From: Streptomyces davaonensis JCM 4913
GTDB lineage: Bacteria; Actinomycetota; Actinomycetes; Streptomycetales; Streptomycetaceae
Direction of reading: 5' to 3'
Assembly: GCF_000349325.1 (NCBI RefSeq)
Contig: NC_020504.1
Location: 8,350,326-8,414,325, forward strand
Length of the DNA: 64,000 nucleotides
In this document: positions 26,452 through 34,692 of the stretch, piece after piece
Position numbering within the stretch: the first letter of the stretch is position 1
Layout of the letters: every line of letters begins with the position of its first letter
Position numbers and translations under genes: made by a program
Notes under the pieces: generated by a model
Told to the model about the DNA's origin: nothing
The model's input: the letters and a program-made list of their open reading frames with translations, nothing else
Databases searched by the model: none

Positions 26452-28269
26452 TCACCCGTGCCAGGACCGCCAAAGCGCCGCGTACGCTCCCTGCGCCGCG
26501 ACCAGCTCGTCATGGCTGCCCAGCTCGCTGATGCGGCCGTTCTCGACGACGGCGATGACGTCGGCGTCGTGGGCGGTGTGCAGGCGGTGGGCGATGGCGA
26601 CCACCGTGCGGCCGTCCAGGACGCGGGCCAGGGAACGCTCCAGGTGGCGCGCGGCCCGTGGGTCGAGAAGGGACGTCGCCTCGTCCAGGACCAGCGTGTG
26701 CGGGTCGGCCAGCACCAGCCGGGCCAGCGCGATCTGCTGCGCCTGCGCCGGGGTCAGCGCGAAGCCGCCCGAGCCGACCTCGGTGTCAAGCTCCTCGTCG
26801 AGGGTGCGGGCCCAGTCGTCCGCGTCCACCGCCGCGAGCGCCGCCCACAGCTCCGCGTCGGCGGAGTCCTCCGACGCCCCCGCGTTCGACGGGAGCCGGG
26901 AGTGGGGGAGGGCGAGCAGGAGGTTGTCGCGCAGGGAGCCCACGAAGACGTGGTGCTCCTGGTTGACGAGGGCCACGTGCTCGCGGACCCGTTCCGCCGG
27001 CATCCGGGACAGTTCGGCGCCGCCGAGGGCGATCCGGCCCTCCCGGGGCGCGTAGATACCGGCGAGGAGCCTGCCGAGGGTGGACTTGCCCGCGCCGGAG
27101 GGGCCGACCAGCGCCAGCCGGGTACCGGGGGCCACCTCCAGGGACACCTTGCGCAGGACGTCCACGCCTTCGAGGTAGCCGAAGTGCACCCGGTCGGCGT
27201 GCACATCGCGTCCGTCGGGGGCCAGCGAGTCGTCCCCGGCGTCCGGCTCGATGTCCCGGACCCCGACCAGCCGGGCCAGCGACACCTGGGCGACCTGGAG
27301 CTCGTCGTACCAGCGCAGGATCAGGCCCACCGGGTCGACCAGCATCTGGGCGATGAGCGCGCCCGTGGTCAGCTCGCCGACGTCGATCCAGCCCTCGAGG
27401 ACGAAGACCCCGCCGAGCATCAGCACCGAGCCGAGGACGGTGACATGGGTGGCGCTGATGACCGGGAAGAGCACCGAACGCAGCCAGAGCGTGTAGTTCT
27501 CCCAGGCCGTCCACTCCTTGACCCGCTGCTTGGACAGGTCGATGCGGCGCTCCGCGAGCCGGTGGGCCTCGACCGTTCGGCCCGCGTCCACGGTCTCGGC
27601 GAGCACCGCGGCGACGGCGGCGTACCCGGCGGACTCCGAGCGGTAGGCGGCGGGCGCCCGCTTGAAGTACCAGCGGCAGCCGGCCACCAGCAGCGGCACG
27701 GCGACCAGCACCGCGGCGCCCAGTGGCGGCGCGGTGATCACGAGGCCGCCCAGCAGCAGCGCCGCCCACACGATGCCGATCGCCAGCTGGGGCACGGCTT
27801 CGCGCATGGCGTTGGCGAGCCGGTCGATGTCGGTGGTGATCCGGGACAGCAGGTCGCCGGTCCCGGCGCGCTCCAGGACGCCGGGCGGCAGCCCGACGGA
27901 CCGGACGAGGAAGTCCTCACGCAGATCGGCCAGCATCCGCTCACCGAGGATCGCGCCGCGCAGCCGTACCTCCCGGACGAAGACCGCCTGGATGAGCAGC
28001 GCGACGACGAACAGCGAGACGGTGAGCCCCAGATGAAGCTCCTTTGCCCCCTCCGACACCCGCTCGACCAGGTCGCCGAGCAGCCACGGACCGGCCATGG
28101 AGGCCAGGACCGCGGCCGTGTTGACGCCGATCAGGACCAGGAAGGCGCGGCGGTGCCGCTGGAACAGTTCGGTCACGTAGGCGCGTACGGTGGCCGGGGC
28201 GCCGACGGGCAGGGTGTTCGCCGTCGTCGGAGCCGCGGGGTCGTAGGCCGGTGGCGCTACGCCGATCAT
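26452..28269 (-). CDS. ABC exporter half-transporter, subunit with intact Walker A
   Basis: A 605-residue membrane-plus-ATPase half-transporter. The first ~330 residues hold six hydrophobic segments. The ATPase domain has an intact Walker A (VGPSGAGKSTLGRLLAG) and Walker B (LVLDEAT), but the signature is altered: LTPAQAQQIALARL in place of LSGGQ. The partner gene upstream has the opposite pattern. Together they form a heterodimeric exporter with one consensus ATP site. The start overlaps the partner's stop by 4 bases. The substrate is not evident; lipids, drugs and peptides are all exported by such pairs. Confidence 0.88.
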   Translation of the reverse strand: MIGVAPPAYDPAAPTTANTLPVGAPATVRAYVTELFQRHRRAFLVLIGVNTAAVLASMAGPWLLGDLVERVSEGAKELHLGLTVSLFVVALLIQAVFVREVRLRGAILGERMLADLREDFLVRSVGLPPGVLERAGTGDLLSRITTDIDRLANAMREAVPQLAIGIVWAALLLGGLVITAPPLGAAVLVAVPLLVAGCRWYFKRAPAAYRSESAGYAAVAAVLAETVDAGRTVEAHRLAERRIDLSKQRVKEWTAWENYTLWLRSVLFPVISATHVTVLGSVLMLGGVFVLEGWIDVGELTTGALIAQMLVDPVGLILRWYDELQVAQVSLARLVGVRDIEPDAGDDSLAPDGRDVHADRVHFGYLEGVDVLRKVSLEVAPGTRLALVGPSGAGKSTLGRLLAGIYAPREGRIALGGAELSRMPAERVREHVALVNQEHHVFVGSLRDNLLLALPHSRLPSNAGASEDSADAELWAALAAVDADDWARTLDEELDTEVGSGGFALTPAQAQQIALARLVLADPHTLVLDEATSLLDPRAARHLERSLARVLDGRTVVAIAHRLHTAHDADVIAVVENGRISELGSHDELVAAQGAYAALWRSWHG

Positions 28270-30107
28270 GCGCTTTCCTCGATTTCTTCCAGTGCGTCGA
28301 TCTGTTCCAGCGCGTCCACCGGTGCGGCCGACCCGGTGTCCCCGCCCTGCCGCGCCGCGTCACGCAGCGCCGCCTCCTCGTCCGTCTCACGTGTCACCAC
28401 CGCCCGGTACAGCGGCTCCTTGTGGAGCAGATCCCGGTGCACGCCCACCGCCGTGACCTCGCCCTCGTGGACGAGGACGACCCGGTCGGCGCGGTCCAGG
28501 AGCAGCGGCGAGGAGGTGAACACCACCGTCGTGCGCCCGGCGCGCAGTTCCTTCAGACCGCCCGCGATCCGTGCCTCGGTGTGCGAGTCGACGGCGGAGG
28601 TGGGTTCGTCCAGGACGAGCACCTCCGGGTCGGTCACCAGCGAGCGGGCGAGCGCCAGCCGCTGGCGCTGGCCGCCGGACAGGGAGCGGCCCCGTTCGGT
28701 GATGAGGGCGTCCATCGGGTCCGCGGCGTCGAGCGAGCCCTGGGCCAGCGCGGCCAGTACGTCCGCGCACTGCGCCGCCGCCAGCGCCTCCGCCGAGCCG
28801 ACCGCGCCCGAATGGGGCACGTCGAGCAGTTCGCGCAGGGTGCCGGAGAGCAGTACCGGGTCCTTGTCCTGGACGAGGACGGCCGTGCGCGCGGTGTCGA
28901 GCGGCAGCTCGTCCAGCGGCACCCCGCCCAGCCGTACCGAGGTGCCCGTCTGCGAGGGGTGGCCGCCCAGCCGTTCGGCCAGCCGCCCGGCCGCGTCCGG
29001 GTCGCCGCACACCACGGCGGTGAACCGGCCCGCGGGCGCGAGCAGTCCGGTGGCCGGGTCGTACAGGTCGCCGGACGGCACCTCCCCGGCGCGGGACCCG
29101 TCGGTGTCGGTGGGCCGCTCCAGCGACAGCACCCCCGCGGCCCGCCGGGCCGAGGGGCGGGAGAAGGAGTAGGCCATGGCGATTTCCTCGAAGTGCCGCA
29201 GAGGGTAGGTGAGCAGCATGATCGAGCTGTAGGCGGTGACCAGTTCGCCGACGGCGATGCGGCCGTCGCGGGCCAGGTGGACGCCGTACCAGACGACCGC
29301 GATCAGCAGCAGGCCCGGGAGCAGGACCTGGATGGCGGCGATGAGGGCCCACATCCGGGCGCTGCGGACGGCGGCGTGCCGGACCTCCTGGGAGGCGCGG
29401 CGGTAGCGGTCGAGGAAGAGTTCCTCGCCGCCGATGCCGCGCAGTACGCGGAGCCCGGCCACGGTGTCCGAGGCCAGTTCGGTGGCGCGGCCCGCCTTCT
29501 CGCGCTGGAAGTCGGCGCGCCGGGTGGCCCGGGGCAGCAGCGGCAGGACCGCGACCGCCAGGACGGGCAGGCCGACCGCGACGACGACGCCGAGCGCGGG
29601 CTGGTAGAGCACCAGGCCGACGCAGACCAGCACGATGGTGACCGCGGCCGCGGTGAACCGGGAGACGGCCTCCACGAACCAGCCGATCTTCTCGACGTCA
29701 CCGGTGGAGACGGCCACGACCTCCCCCGCCGCGACGCGCCGGGTCAGTGCGGAGCCGAGCAGCGCCGCCTTGCGGGCCAGCAGTTGCTGGACACGGGCCG
29801 CGGCGGTGATCCAGTTGGTGACGGCGGAGCGGTGCAGGAAGGCGTCGCCGAGGGCGATGCCCGCACCGGCGAGCGCCATCAGCCCGCCCGCGAGGGCGAG
29901 TCGGCCACCTGAGCGGTCCACGACGGCCTGGATGGCGAGTCCGACGCAGAACGGCAGCGAGGAGACGGAGGCGAAGTGCACCAGGCCCCAGGCCAGGGCC
30001 TTGAGCTGGCCGCCCAGCTGGTTCCGGAAGAGCCACCACAGGAAGCGGGGCCCCGAGCGGGCGTCCGGGACGCCCGGGTCGGGATACGGAAGGTCTTGAA
30101 TCTGCAT
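28266..30107 (-). CDS. ABC exporter half-transporter, subunit with degenerate Walker A
   Basis: A 613-residue half-transporter. Six hydrophobic segments lie between about residues 30 and 320. In the ATPase domain the P-loop is lost: the expected position reads VVCGDPDAAGRLAERLGG, with no GxxGxGKS/T. The signature RSLSGGQRQRLALARSLV and Walker B VLVLDEPTSAVD are intact. It therefore supplies the signature to the competent site built on the partner's Walker A. The start ATG at 30107 gives MQIQDLPYP; longer reading frames lack features. It is divergent from a secreted amidase gene across 244 bases. Confidence 0.88.
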   Translation of the reverse strand: MQIQDLPYPDPGVPDARSGPRFLWWLFRNQLGGQLKALAWGLVHFASVSSLPFCVGLAIQAVVDRSGGRLALAGGLMALAGAGIALGDAFLHRSAVTNWITAAARVQQLLARKAALLGSALTRRVAAGEVVAVSTGDVEKIGWFVEAVSRFTAAAVTIVLVCVGLVLYQPALGVVVAVGLPVLAVAVLPLLPRATRRADFQREKAGRATELASDTVAGLRVLRGIGGEELFLDRYRRASQEVRHAAVRSARMWALIAAIQVLLPGLLLIAVVWYGVHLARDGRIAVGELVTAYSSIMLLTYPLRHFEEIAMAYSFSRPSARRAAGVLSLERPTDTDGSRAGEVPSGDLYDPATGLLAPAGRFTAVVCGDPDAAGRLAERLGGHPSQTGTSVRLGGVPLDELPLDTARTAVLVQDKDPVLLSGTLRELLDVPHSGAVGSAEALAAAQCADVLAALAQGSLDAADPMDALITERGRSLSGGQRQRLALARSLVTDPEVLVLDEPTSAVDSHTEARIAGGLKELRAGRTTVVFTSSPLLLDRADRVVLVHEGEVTAVGVHRDLLHKEPLYRAVVTRETDEEAALRDAARQGGDTGSAAPVDALEQIDALEEIEESA

Positions 30108-30351
30108 GACGTCCCAGCGGCTCGGGTCGGGGGCGGAAGGGCGGACGGCCACCGCGCGCCTCGAACCCGTGTCCGCGCGGCGGCAGCAAACCGTGACAGG
30201 TTCGCGTCGCAGCGTGGTCGGTGGCAAGCGGTTTTCTCCCCAAGGGGAAACGATTCGGCTGCCCTCAGGGGCCACACCGGACCCGCGGACTCCGCCACTC
30301 CCGCCCACGCCCCATTGCGCCGCCCCCGAACACCCCCGTAGAACACCGCCC

Positions 30352-31956
30352 ATGAAGAGACGGATCGTCATGTCCATGTTCGCCGGAGCGACCCTCCTGG
30401 CGAGCGCGCTCCTCGGAGCGAACCCCGCGTCCGCCCGACAGGCCGACGTCCCCGCCGAGTTCGGCTCGGACTGGCACGACCCGGTCACGGCCGCCCCACC
30501 CGTCACCGCCCCGGACACCAGGTCCTGCGAAGTGACGCTCGCCGAGGCGCAGTTCCGCGACTTCACGCCGTACCGAGGCACATACACCCCGCCCGACGGC
30601 TGCGGCGACCGCTGGAGCAAGGTCGTGCTGCGTCTCGACGGCAAGGTCAAGGGCCGCCAGTACGACCGCCTCGGCCACGTCAGCGTGGGCGGCGTCGAGA
30701 TCTTCCGTACGTCCACCCCGCAGCCCTCGCCCGACGGCATCGCATGGTCCGTCGAGAAGGACGTCACGCGCTACAGCGACACCCTCCGCGAGCGCGGCGA
30801 CGTCGAGATGCTCATCGGAAACGTCGTCGATGACACCTACACCGGCATCATCGACGTGAAGGTGACCCTGACCTTCCACACCGGCAGACCCGCGAGCACC
30901 CCCGACCAGGTCCTCCCCCTGACCGACGGCACCCTCACCACCCCGCGCAACAGCGAACGCGTCGTCGCCGAGGTGTACGCCACCGGATCCGGCGGCGGCT
31001 GCGAGGAGTACTGGTACCTCACGGTGCCCGACTCCGCGCCGTACTCCTGCCAGGCCGCCGACGGCCCCAACCGCGAGGTGCAGATCAAGGTGGACGGCCA
31101 ACTGGCGGGCGTGGCCGCGCCGTTCCCGCACGTCTGGACCGGGGGCTGGTCCAATCCCTTCCTCTGGTACGTCGTTCCGGGGCCGCGCGCCTTCGACGTC
31201 AGGCCGATCGAATACGACCTGACGCCGTTCGCGGGCCTCCTCAACGACGGCCGACCGCACGACATCCAGGTCTCCGTGGCCGGACTGCCCGAAGGGCGCC
31301 CCGGCTGGAGCGCCCCCGTGAACATCCTCGTCTGGCAGGACGAGGGCCGCGCACACGTCACCGGCGCGCTCACCGCGCACCGAGACCGGGGCCTCACCAA
31401 CTCCTCGGCCCACACGCCCGGTTCGGAACACCGTCTGGACACCGAGAGCGCGCACGCGCTGACCGTCGCCGGATACGTCGACACTTCGCACGGCCGGGTG
31501 AGCACCACCGTCCGCCGCTCGCTGGCGCACACCTCCGTCCATCGCTGGACCGACGGCGAGACCATGGACGCACTCGATGCCACCTGGCGCGACGACGAGT
31601 CGGTCACGGTCGACGGACGCGGACCGGCGAGCACGACGCGCACCCAACGCACGTACACCATGGACGGCACCACCACGCTCGGCACGGACGACCGGCTGCG
31701 CACCGTGCTCACCCTCGGCGACCGGGCCTCGGCGGAGACGACCCGCGACGGACGGCGCACCGCCTGGTCCAGGCTCGACGACACCTATGCCGGCGACGCC
31801 ACCTGGACCGTCAACGTGCCCCGCGACCAGCGTCACGCGGTCGGCACCTCGAGCGAGCGCTACCGGCTGTACGGCTCGGATGCCCCCGGCGGCTGCTACG
31901 ACCGCCGACTGGCCACCGCCCAGGGGATACTGACGGACGATCACCGGACGTGTTGA
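30352..31956 (+). CDS. Secreted PNGase A-type peptide-N-glycosidase F-like amidase
   Basis: A 534-residue protein with a signal peptide (about residues 1-29, ending NPASARQA). The N-terminal region matches the peptide N4-(N-acetyl-beta-glucosaminyl)asparagine amidase A family: EFGSDWHDPVTAAPPV, RDFTPYRGTYTPP, GRQYDRLGHVSVGGVEIFRT, and later HVWTGGWSNPFLWYVVPG. The family removes N-glycans from glycoproteins and is best known from plants and fungi. Cysteine pairs suggest disulfides. A role in deglycosylating plant or fungal proteins for nutrition is inferred. It stands alone, and an inverted CCCC-AA-GGGG element lies about 110 bases upstream. Confidence 0.78.
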   Translation: MKRRIVMSMFAGATLLASALLGANPASARQADVPAEFGSDWHDPVTAAPPVTAPDTRSCEVTLAEAQFRDFTPYRGTYTPPDGCGDRWSKVVLRLDGKVKGRQYDRLGHVSVGGVEIFRTSTPQPSPDGIAWSVEKDVTRYSDTLRERGDVEMLIGNVVDDTYTGIIDVKVTLTFHTGRPASTPDQVLPLTDGTLTTPRNSERVVAEVYATGSGGGCEEYWYLTVPDSAPYSCQAADGPNREVQIKVDGQLAGVAAPFPHVWTGGWSNPFLWYVVPGPRAFDVRPIEYDLTPFAGLLNDGRPHDIQVSVAGLPEGRPGWSAPVNILVWQDEGRAHVTGALTAHRDRGLTNSSAHTPGSEHRLDTESAHALTVAGYVDTSHGRVSTTVRRSLAHTSVHRWTDGETMDALDATWRDDESVTVDGRGPASTTRTQRTYTMDGTTTLGTDDRLRTVLTLGDRASAETTRDGRRTAWSRLDDTYAGDATWTVNVPRDQRHAVGTSSERYRLYGSDAPGGCYDRRLATAQGILTDDHRTC

Positions 31957-31970
31957 CCAGGCCCGTTGCG

Positions 31971-33053
31971 TCAGTAGCGCACATCGCTCTGCAACAGCGG
32001 CGGGTAGACCATGGACGCCTCCCCGTCCACGGTCGCCCCCGCAAACTGGAGCATGGCGCGCAGTGAACCGTGCATCGGCGCCGGATAGTCGAGCTCCGGC
32101 GCCGACACCTTCTCCAGCGCCTCGAGGTGCTCAGGGGAGAGCCGTACCTCAAGTCCCGCGAGGTTGCTCTCCAGATGCTCCACCCGCCGGGCCCCGATGA
32201 TCGGTACGACCGTCCCGGCGCGCGCCCGCAGCCACGCCAGCGACACCGCCGCCGAGGAGGTCCCCAACTCGTCCGCCACGGCGGCGACGGTGTCGATCAC
32301 CTCGTACTCCCGCTCGCTCGGCCCCCCGACGAAGGCCGTGCGGGCGGAGTCGGTGACCTCGGTGCCGCGGCGGTACTTGCCGGACAGGAAGCCGTTCTTG
32401 AGCGGGCTCCAGGGCACCAGCGCGATGCCCTGGTCGAGGGCGAGCGGGGCGAGTTCACCCTCGACGGTGCGGGCCAGCAGCGAGTACTCGACCTGGAGGG
32501 CGATCAGTGGGGTCCAGCCCTTGAGCAGGGCCGTCGTCTGGGCCTGGGCGGTGAGCCAGGCGGGGGTGTTGGAGAAGCCGATGTAGCGGATCTTCCCGGC
32601 ACGGACGAGGTCGTCGAGGGTGCGCAGGGTCTCCTCGACGGGGGTGTGGCGGTCCCAGTTGTGCAGCCAGTAGACGTCGAGGTAGTCGGTGCGCAGCCGG
32701 CGCAGCGTCTCATGGAGCTGCGCGATGATCGAGGCGCGGCCCGCGCCGCCGCCGTTGGGGTCGCCGGGGTACAGGTTGCCGAAGAACTTCGAGGCCAGGA
32801 CGACGTGTTGGCGGCGTCCGGGACGGGCGGCGAACCAGTCGCCGAGGATCTTCTCCGAGTGGCCGTTGGTGTAGAAGTTCGCCGTGTCGATGAAGTTCCC
32901 GCCCCGGTCGAGGTAGGTCGCCAGGATCCGCTCGGACTCCTCGACGCCGCATCCGGCGGCCCCGGGATCGTCGCCGAAGGTCATCGCGCCGAGCGCGAAC
33001 GGGCTGACGCGCAGTCCGGAGCGGCCGAGGGTGACGTAGTGATCGAGTGGCAT
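31971..33053 (-). CDS. Aldo/keto reductase
   Basis: A 360-residue NAD(P)H-dependent reductase of the aldo/keto reductase barrel family. The catalytic Asp and Tyr are in FIDTANFYTNGHSE, the Lys is in LASKFFG, and the His is in YWLHNWD. NADPH-binding residues lie in the C-terminal segment IIGARRVEHLESNLAGLE. It reduces small carbonyl compounds; the substrate is not predictable. It is divergent from an AraC-type regulator and probably its target. Confidence 0.9.
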   Translation of the reverse strand: MPLDHYVTLGRSGLRVSPFALGAMTFGDDPGAAGCGVEESERILATYLDRGGNFIDTANFYTNGHSEKILGDWFAARPGRRQHVVLASKFFGNLYPGDPNGGGAGRASIIAQLHETLRRLRTDYLDVYWLHNWDRHTPVEETLRTLDDLVRAGKIRYIGFSNTPAWLTAQAQTTALLKGWTPLIALQVEYSLLARTVEGELAPLALDQGIALVPWSPLKNGFLSGKYRRGTEVTDSARTAFVGGPSEREYEVIDTVAAVADELGTSSAAVSLAWLRARAGTVVPIIGARRVEHLESNLAGLEVRLSPEHLEALEKVSAPELDYPAPMHGSLRAMLQFAGATVDGEASMVYPPLLQSDVRY

Positions 33054-33120
33054 GATCGTGCTCCTTGAGTGAGGGAACGGTCATTACCAGGAAAGCGCTC
33101 AGGCAATGGTGAGCGGTAGA

Positions 33121-33150
33121 ACGATCCACCTCGGCTCTTGCACGATCCGC
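33121..33150. promoter_or_regulatory. Direct repeats in divergent promoter, possible AraC operator
   Basis: ACGATCCAC (33121-33129) and ACGATCCGC (33142-33150) are direct repeats 21 bases apart, two helix turns. That is the spacing expected for an AraC-type dimer site. They lie in the 141-base region between the aldo/keto reductase and AraC genes. Confidence 0.4.
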
Positions 33151-33194
33151 TCGACTTCACCCCGATCGGGCTCGGGCGAGCCTTACAGTGAAGT

Positions 33195-34106
33195 GTGCGC
33201 ACGAGAGAAAACCTCCTCGACGAGATCCGCGGCATCATCGCGGACCGCGCGGGCCCGGATCCGCGCAGCCGCATCCCCGGGCTGCTGCTCTCCCGCGTGG
33301 AGACGAGCGAGCCCGACTACTCGCTGACCGAGCCCCTGTTGGTCGTGATGGCGCAGGGCGGCAAGCGCCTGCTGCTCGGCGAGCAGGTGCACGAGTACCG
33401 GGCCGGGCAGTGCCTGGTGGTCACCGCGGATCTGCCGGTCACGGGCCACTTCGTGGGCGCGAGCCGGGCGGAACCGGCGCTCGGGATGGGCCTGGTGCTG
33501 AGCCCGGCCGCGGTGGCGCCGCTGCTGCTGGAGGCGCCGCCGGGACTCCGGTCGCGTGCCACGGCGCCCTCGACCGCGCTCGCGACCGGGGACGCGGGAG
33601 CCGACCTGCTCGACGCGGTGGCCCGACTGCTGAGGCTGCTGGACCACCCCTCGGACGCCCCCGTCCTCGCCCCGCTCATCGAACGGGAGATCATCTGGCG
33701 CCTGCTCACCGGCCCGCACGGCGCGCTGGTCCGCCAGATCGGCCTGGCCGACAGCGGCCTGTCCTACGTCGCCCGCGCCATCCGCTGGATCCGCGAGCAC
33801 CACGCCGAGCCGATGCGCATCGAGGAGCTCGCCCGGCTGACCGGGATGAGCAGTTCGGCCTTCCACCGCAACTTCCGTGCCGTCACGGCCATGAGCCCGC
33901 TCCAGTTCCAGAAGCGCATCCGCCTCCAGGAGGCCCGTTCCCTGCTCGTCGCCCACCCGGGCGATGTCGCGGGCGTAGGACACCTCGTCGGCTACGACAG
34001 CCCCTCACAGTTCAACCGCGAGTACCGCCGCCTCTTCGGGGCACCTCCGGGTCAGGACGCGACCCGTCTGCGCGCGACCACAGCGGCCGTACGGCAGCTG
34101 CCGTGA
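33195..34106 (+). CDS. AraC family transcriptional regulator
   Basis: A 303-residue regulator. The N-terminal AraC_N-type cupin-like domain (about 1-190) includes EYRAGQCLVVTADLPVTG. Two helix-turn-helix motifs follow at the C-terminus: MRIEELARLTGMSSSAFHRN, then RLQEARSLLVAHPGDVAGVG and the family tail VGYDSPSQFNREYRRLFG. The start is GTG. It is divergent from the aldo/keto reductase gene, which it probably controls together with itself. Confidence 0.9.
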   Translation: MRTRENLLDEIRGIIADRAGPDPRSRIPGLLLSRVETSEPDYSLTEPLLVVMAQGGKRLLLGEQVHEYRAGQCLVVTADLPVTGHFVGASRAEPALGMGLVLSPAAVAPLLLEAPPGLRSRATAPSTALATGDAGADLLDAVARLLRLLDHPSDAPVLAPLIEREIIWRLLTGPHGALVRQIGLADSGLSYVARAIRWIREHHAEPMRIEELARLTGMSSSAFHRNFRAVTAMSPLQFQKRIRLQEARSLLVAHPGDVAGVGHLVGYDSPSQFNREYRRLFGAPPGQDATRLRATTAAVRQLP

Positions 34107-34135
34107 TGCCCTTGAGGCCCTTGATGCCCTGAGGC

Positions 34136-34600
34136 TCAGCAGCCCCGCCCGCCGTCCACCAGCGTGTCGAGCAACCCGCCGAGCACCTCGCGCTGCTCGG
34201 CCGTGAGCGGCGCCAGGATCTCCTGGGCCGCGGATCGCCGCGCCCCGTGCAGTGCGCGCAGCGCCTTCAGTCCGTCCTCGGTGAGTTCGATGCGGATCAC
34301 CCGCCGGTTCGTGGGATCCGGCACCCGGCGGACCTTGCCGCTCGCCTCAAGACCGTCGACCAGCGAGGTGACGGCCCGCGGGACCACTTCCAGGCGTTCG
34401 GCGAGGTCGGCCATCCGGGGCGGCGAGGAGTAGTGCGCGAGGGTGCGCAGCAGCCGGGACTGGGCCGGGGTGACGCCCAGCCCGGAGAGCTCGATGTGCC
34501 GCTTCTGGATCCGGTGCACCCGCCGGGTGAACCGCAGCAACTGCTCGGCGAGCGGTCCGTCGAGGTCAGTCGAGGAGGTCACCGGATCTGGGCTGGTCAT
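34136..34600 (-). CDS. MarR family transcriptional regulator
   Basis: A 154-residue MarR-type winged helix protein. The core spans QSRLLRTLAHYSSPPRMADLAERLEVVPRAVTSLVDGLEASGKVRR with the wing VPDPTNRRVIRIELTEDG. The N- and C-terminal helices form the dimer interface. It is divergent from an ABC exporter with a matching palindrome between the genes, which suggests ligand-relieved repression of the exporter, a common drug-resistance arrangement. Confidence 0.9.
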   Translation of the reverse strand: MTSPDPVTSSTDLDGPLAEQLLRFTRRVHRIQKRHIELSGLGVTPAQSRLLRTLAHYSSPPRMADLAERLEVVPRAVTSLVDGLEASGKVRRVPDPTNRRVIRIELTEDGLKALRALHGARRSAAQEILAPLTAEQREVLGGLLDTLVDGGRGC

Positions 34601-34623
34601 ACGGGAACAATATCAGGACCAGG

Positions 34624-34650
34624 CTCATTGTGAGTATAGGTAACAATGAG
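34624..34650. promoter_or_regulatory. MarR-type palindromic operator
   Basis: CTCATTGT and ACAATGAG form perfect 8-base arms around 11 bases, giving ATTGT/ACAAT half-sites typical of MarR-type sites. It lies 24 bases before the MarR start and 43 bases before the exporter start. Confidence 0.7.
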
Positions 34651-34692
34651 CTAAGCTCCGTCAGTCCCGCCCTCACCCCTCCGTAGGAGCCC

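Noticed and set aside
21568..29172. A 2534-codon open frame on the plus strand
   Set aside because: It runs antisense to tesB, the helicase, and the ABC exporter, which all have strong motifs. Long antisense frames are expected at this GC content.
30235..30260. CCCC-AA-GGGG inverted element upstream of the PNGase A-type gene as an operator
   Set aside because: The symmetry is short and imperfect outside the core, and GC-rich palindromes of this size arise by chance here.
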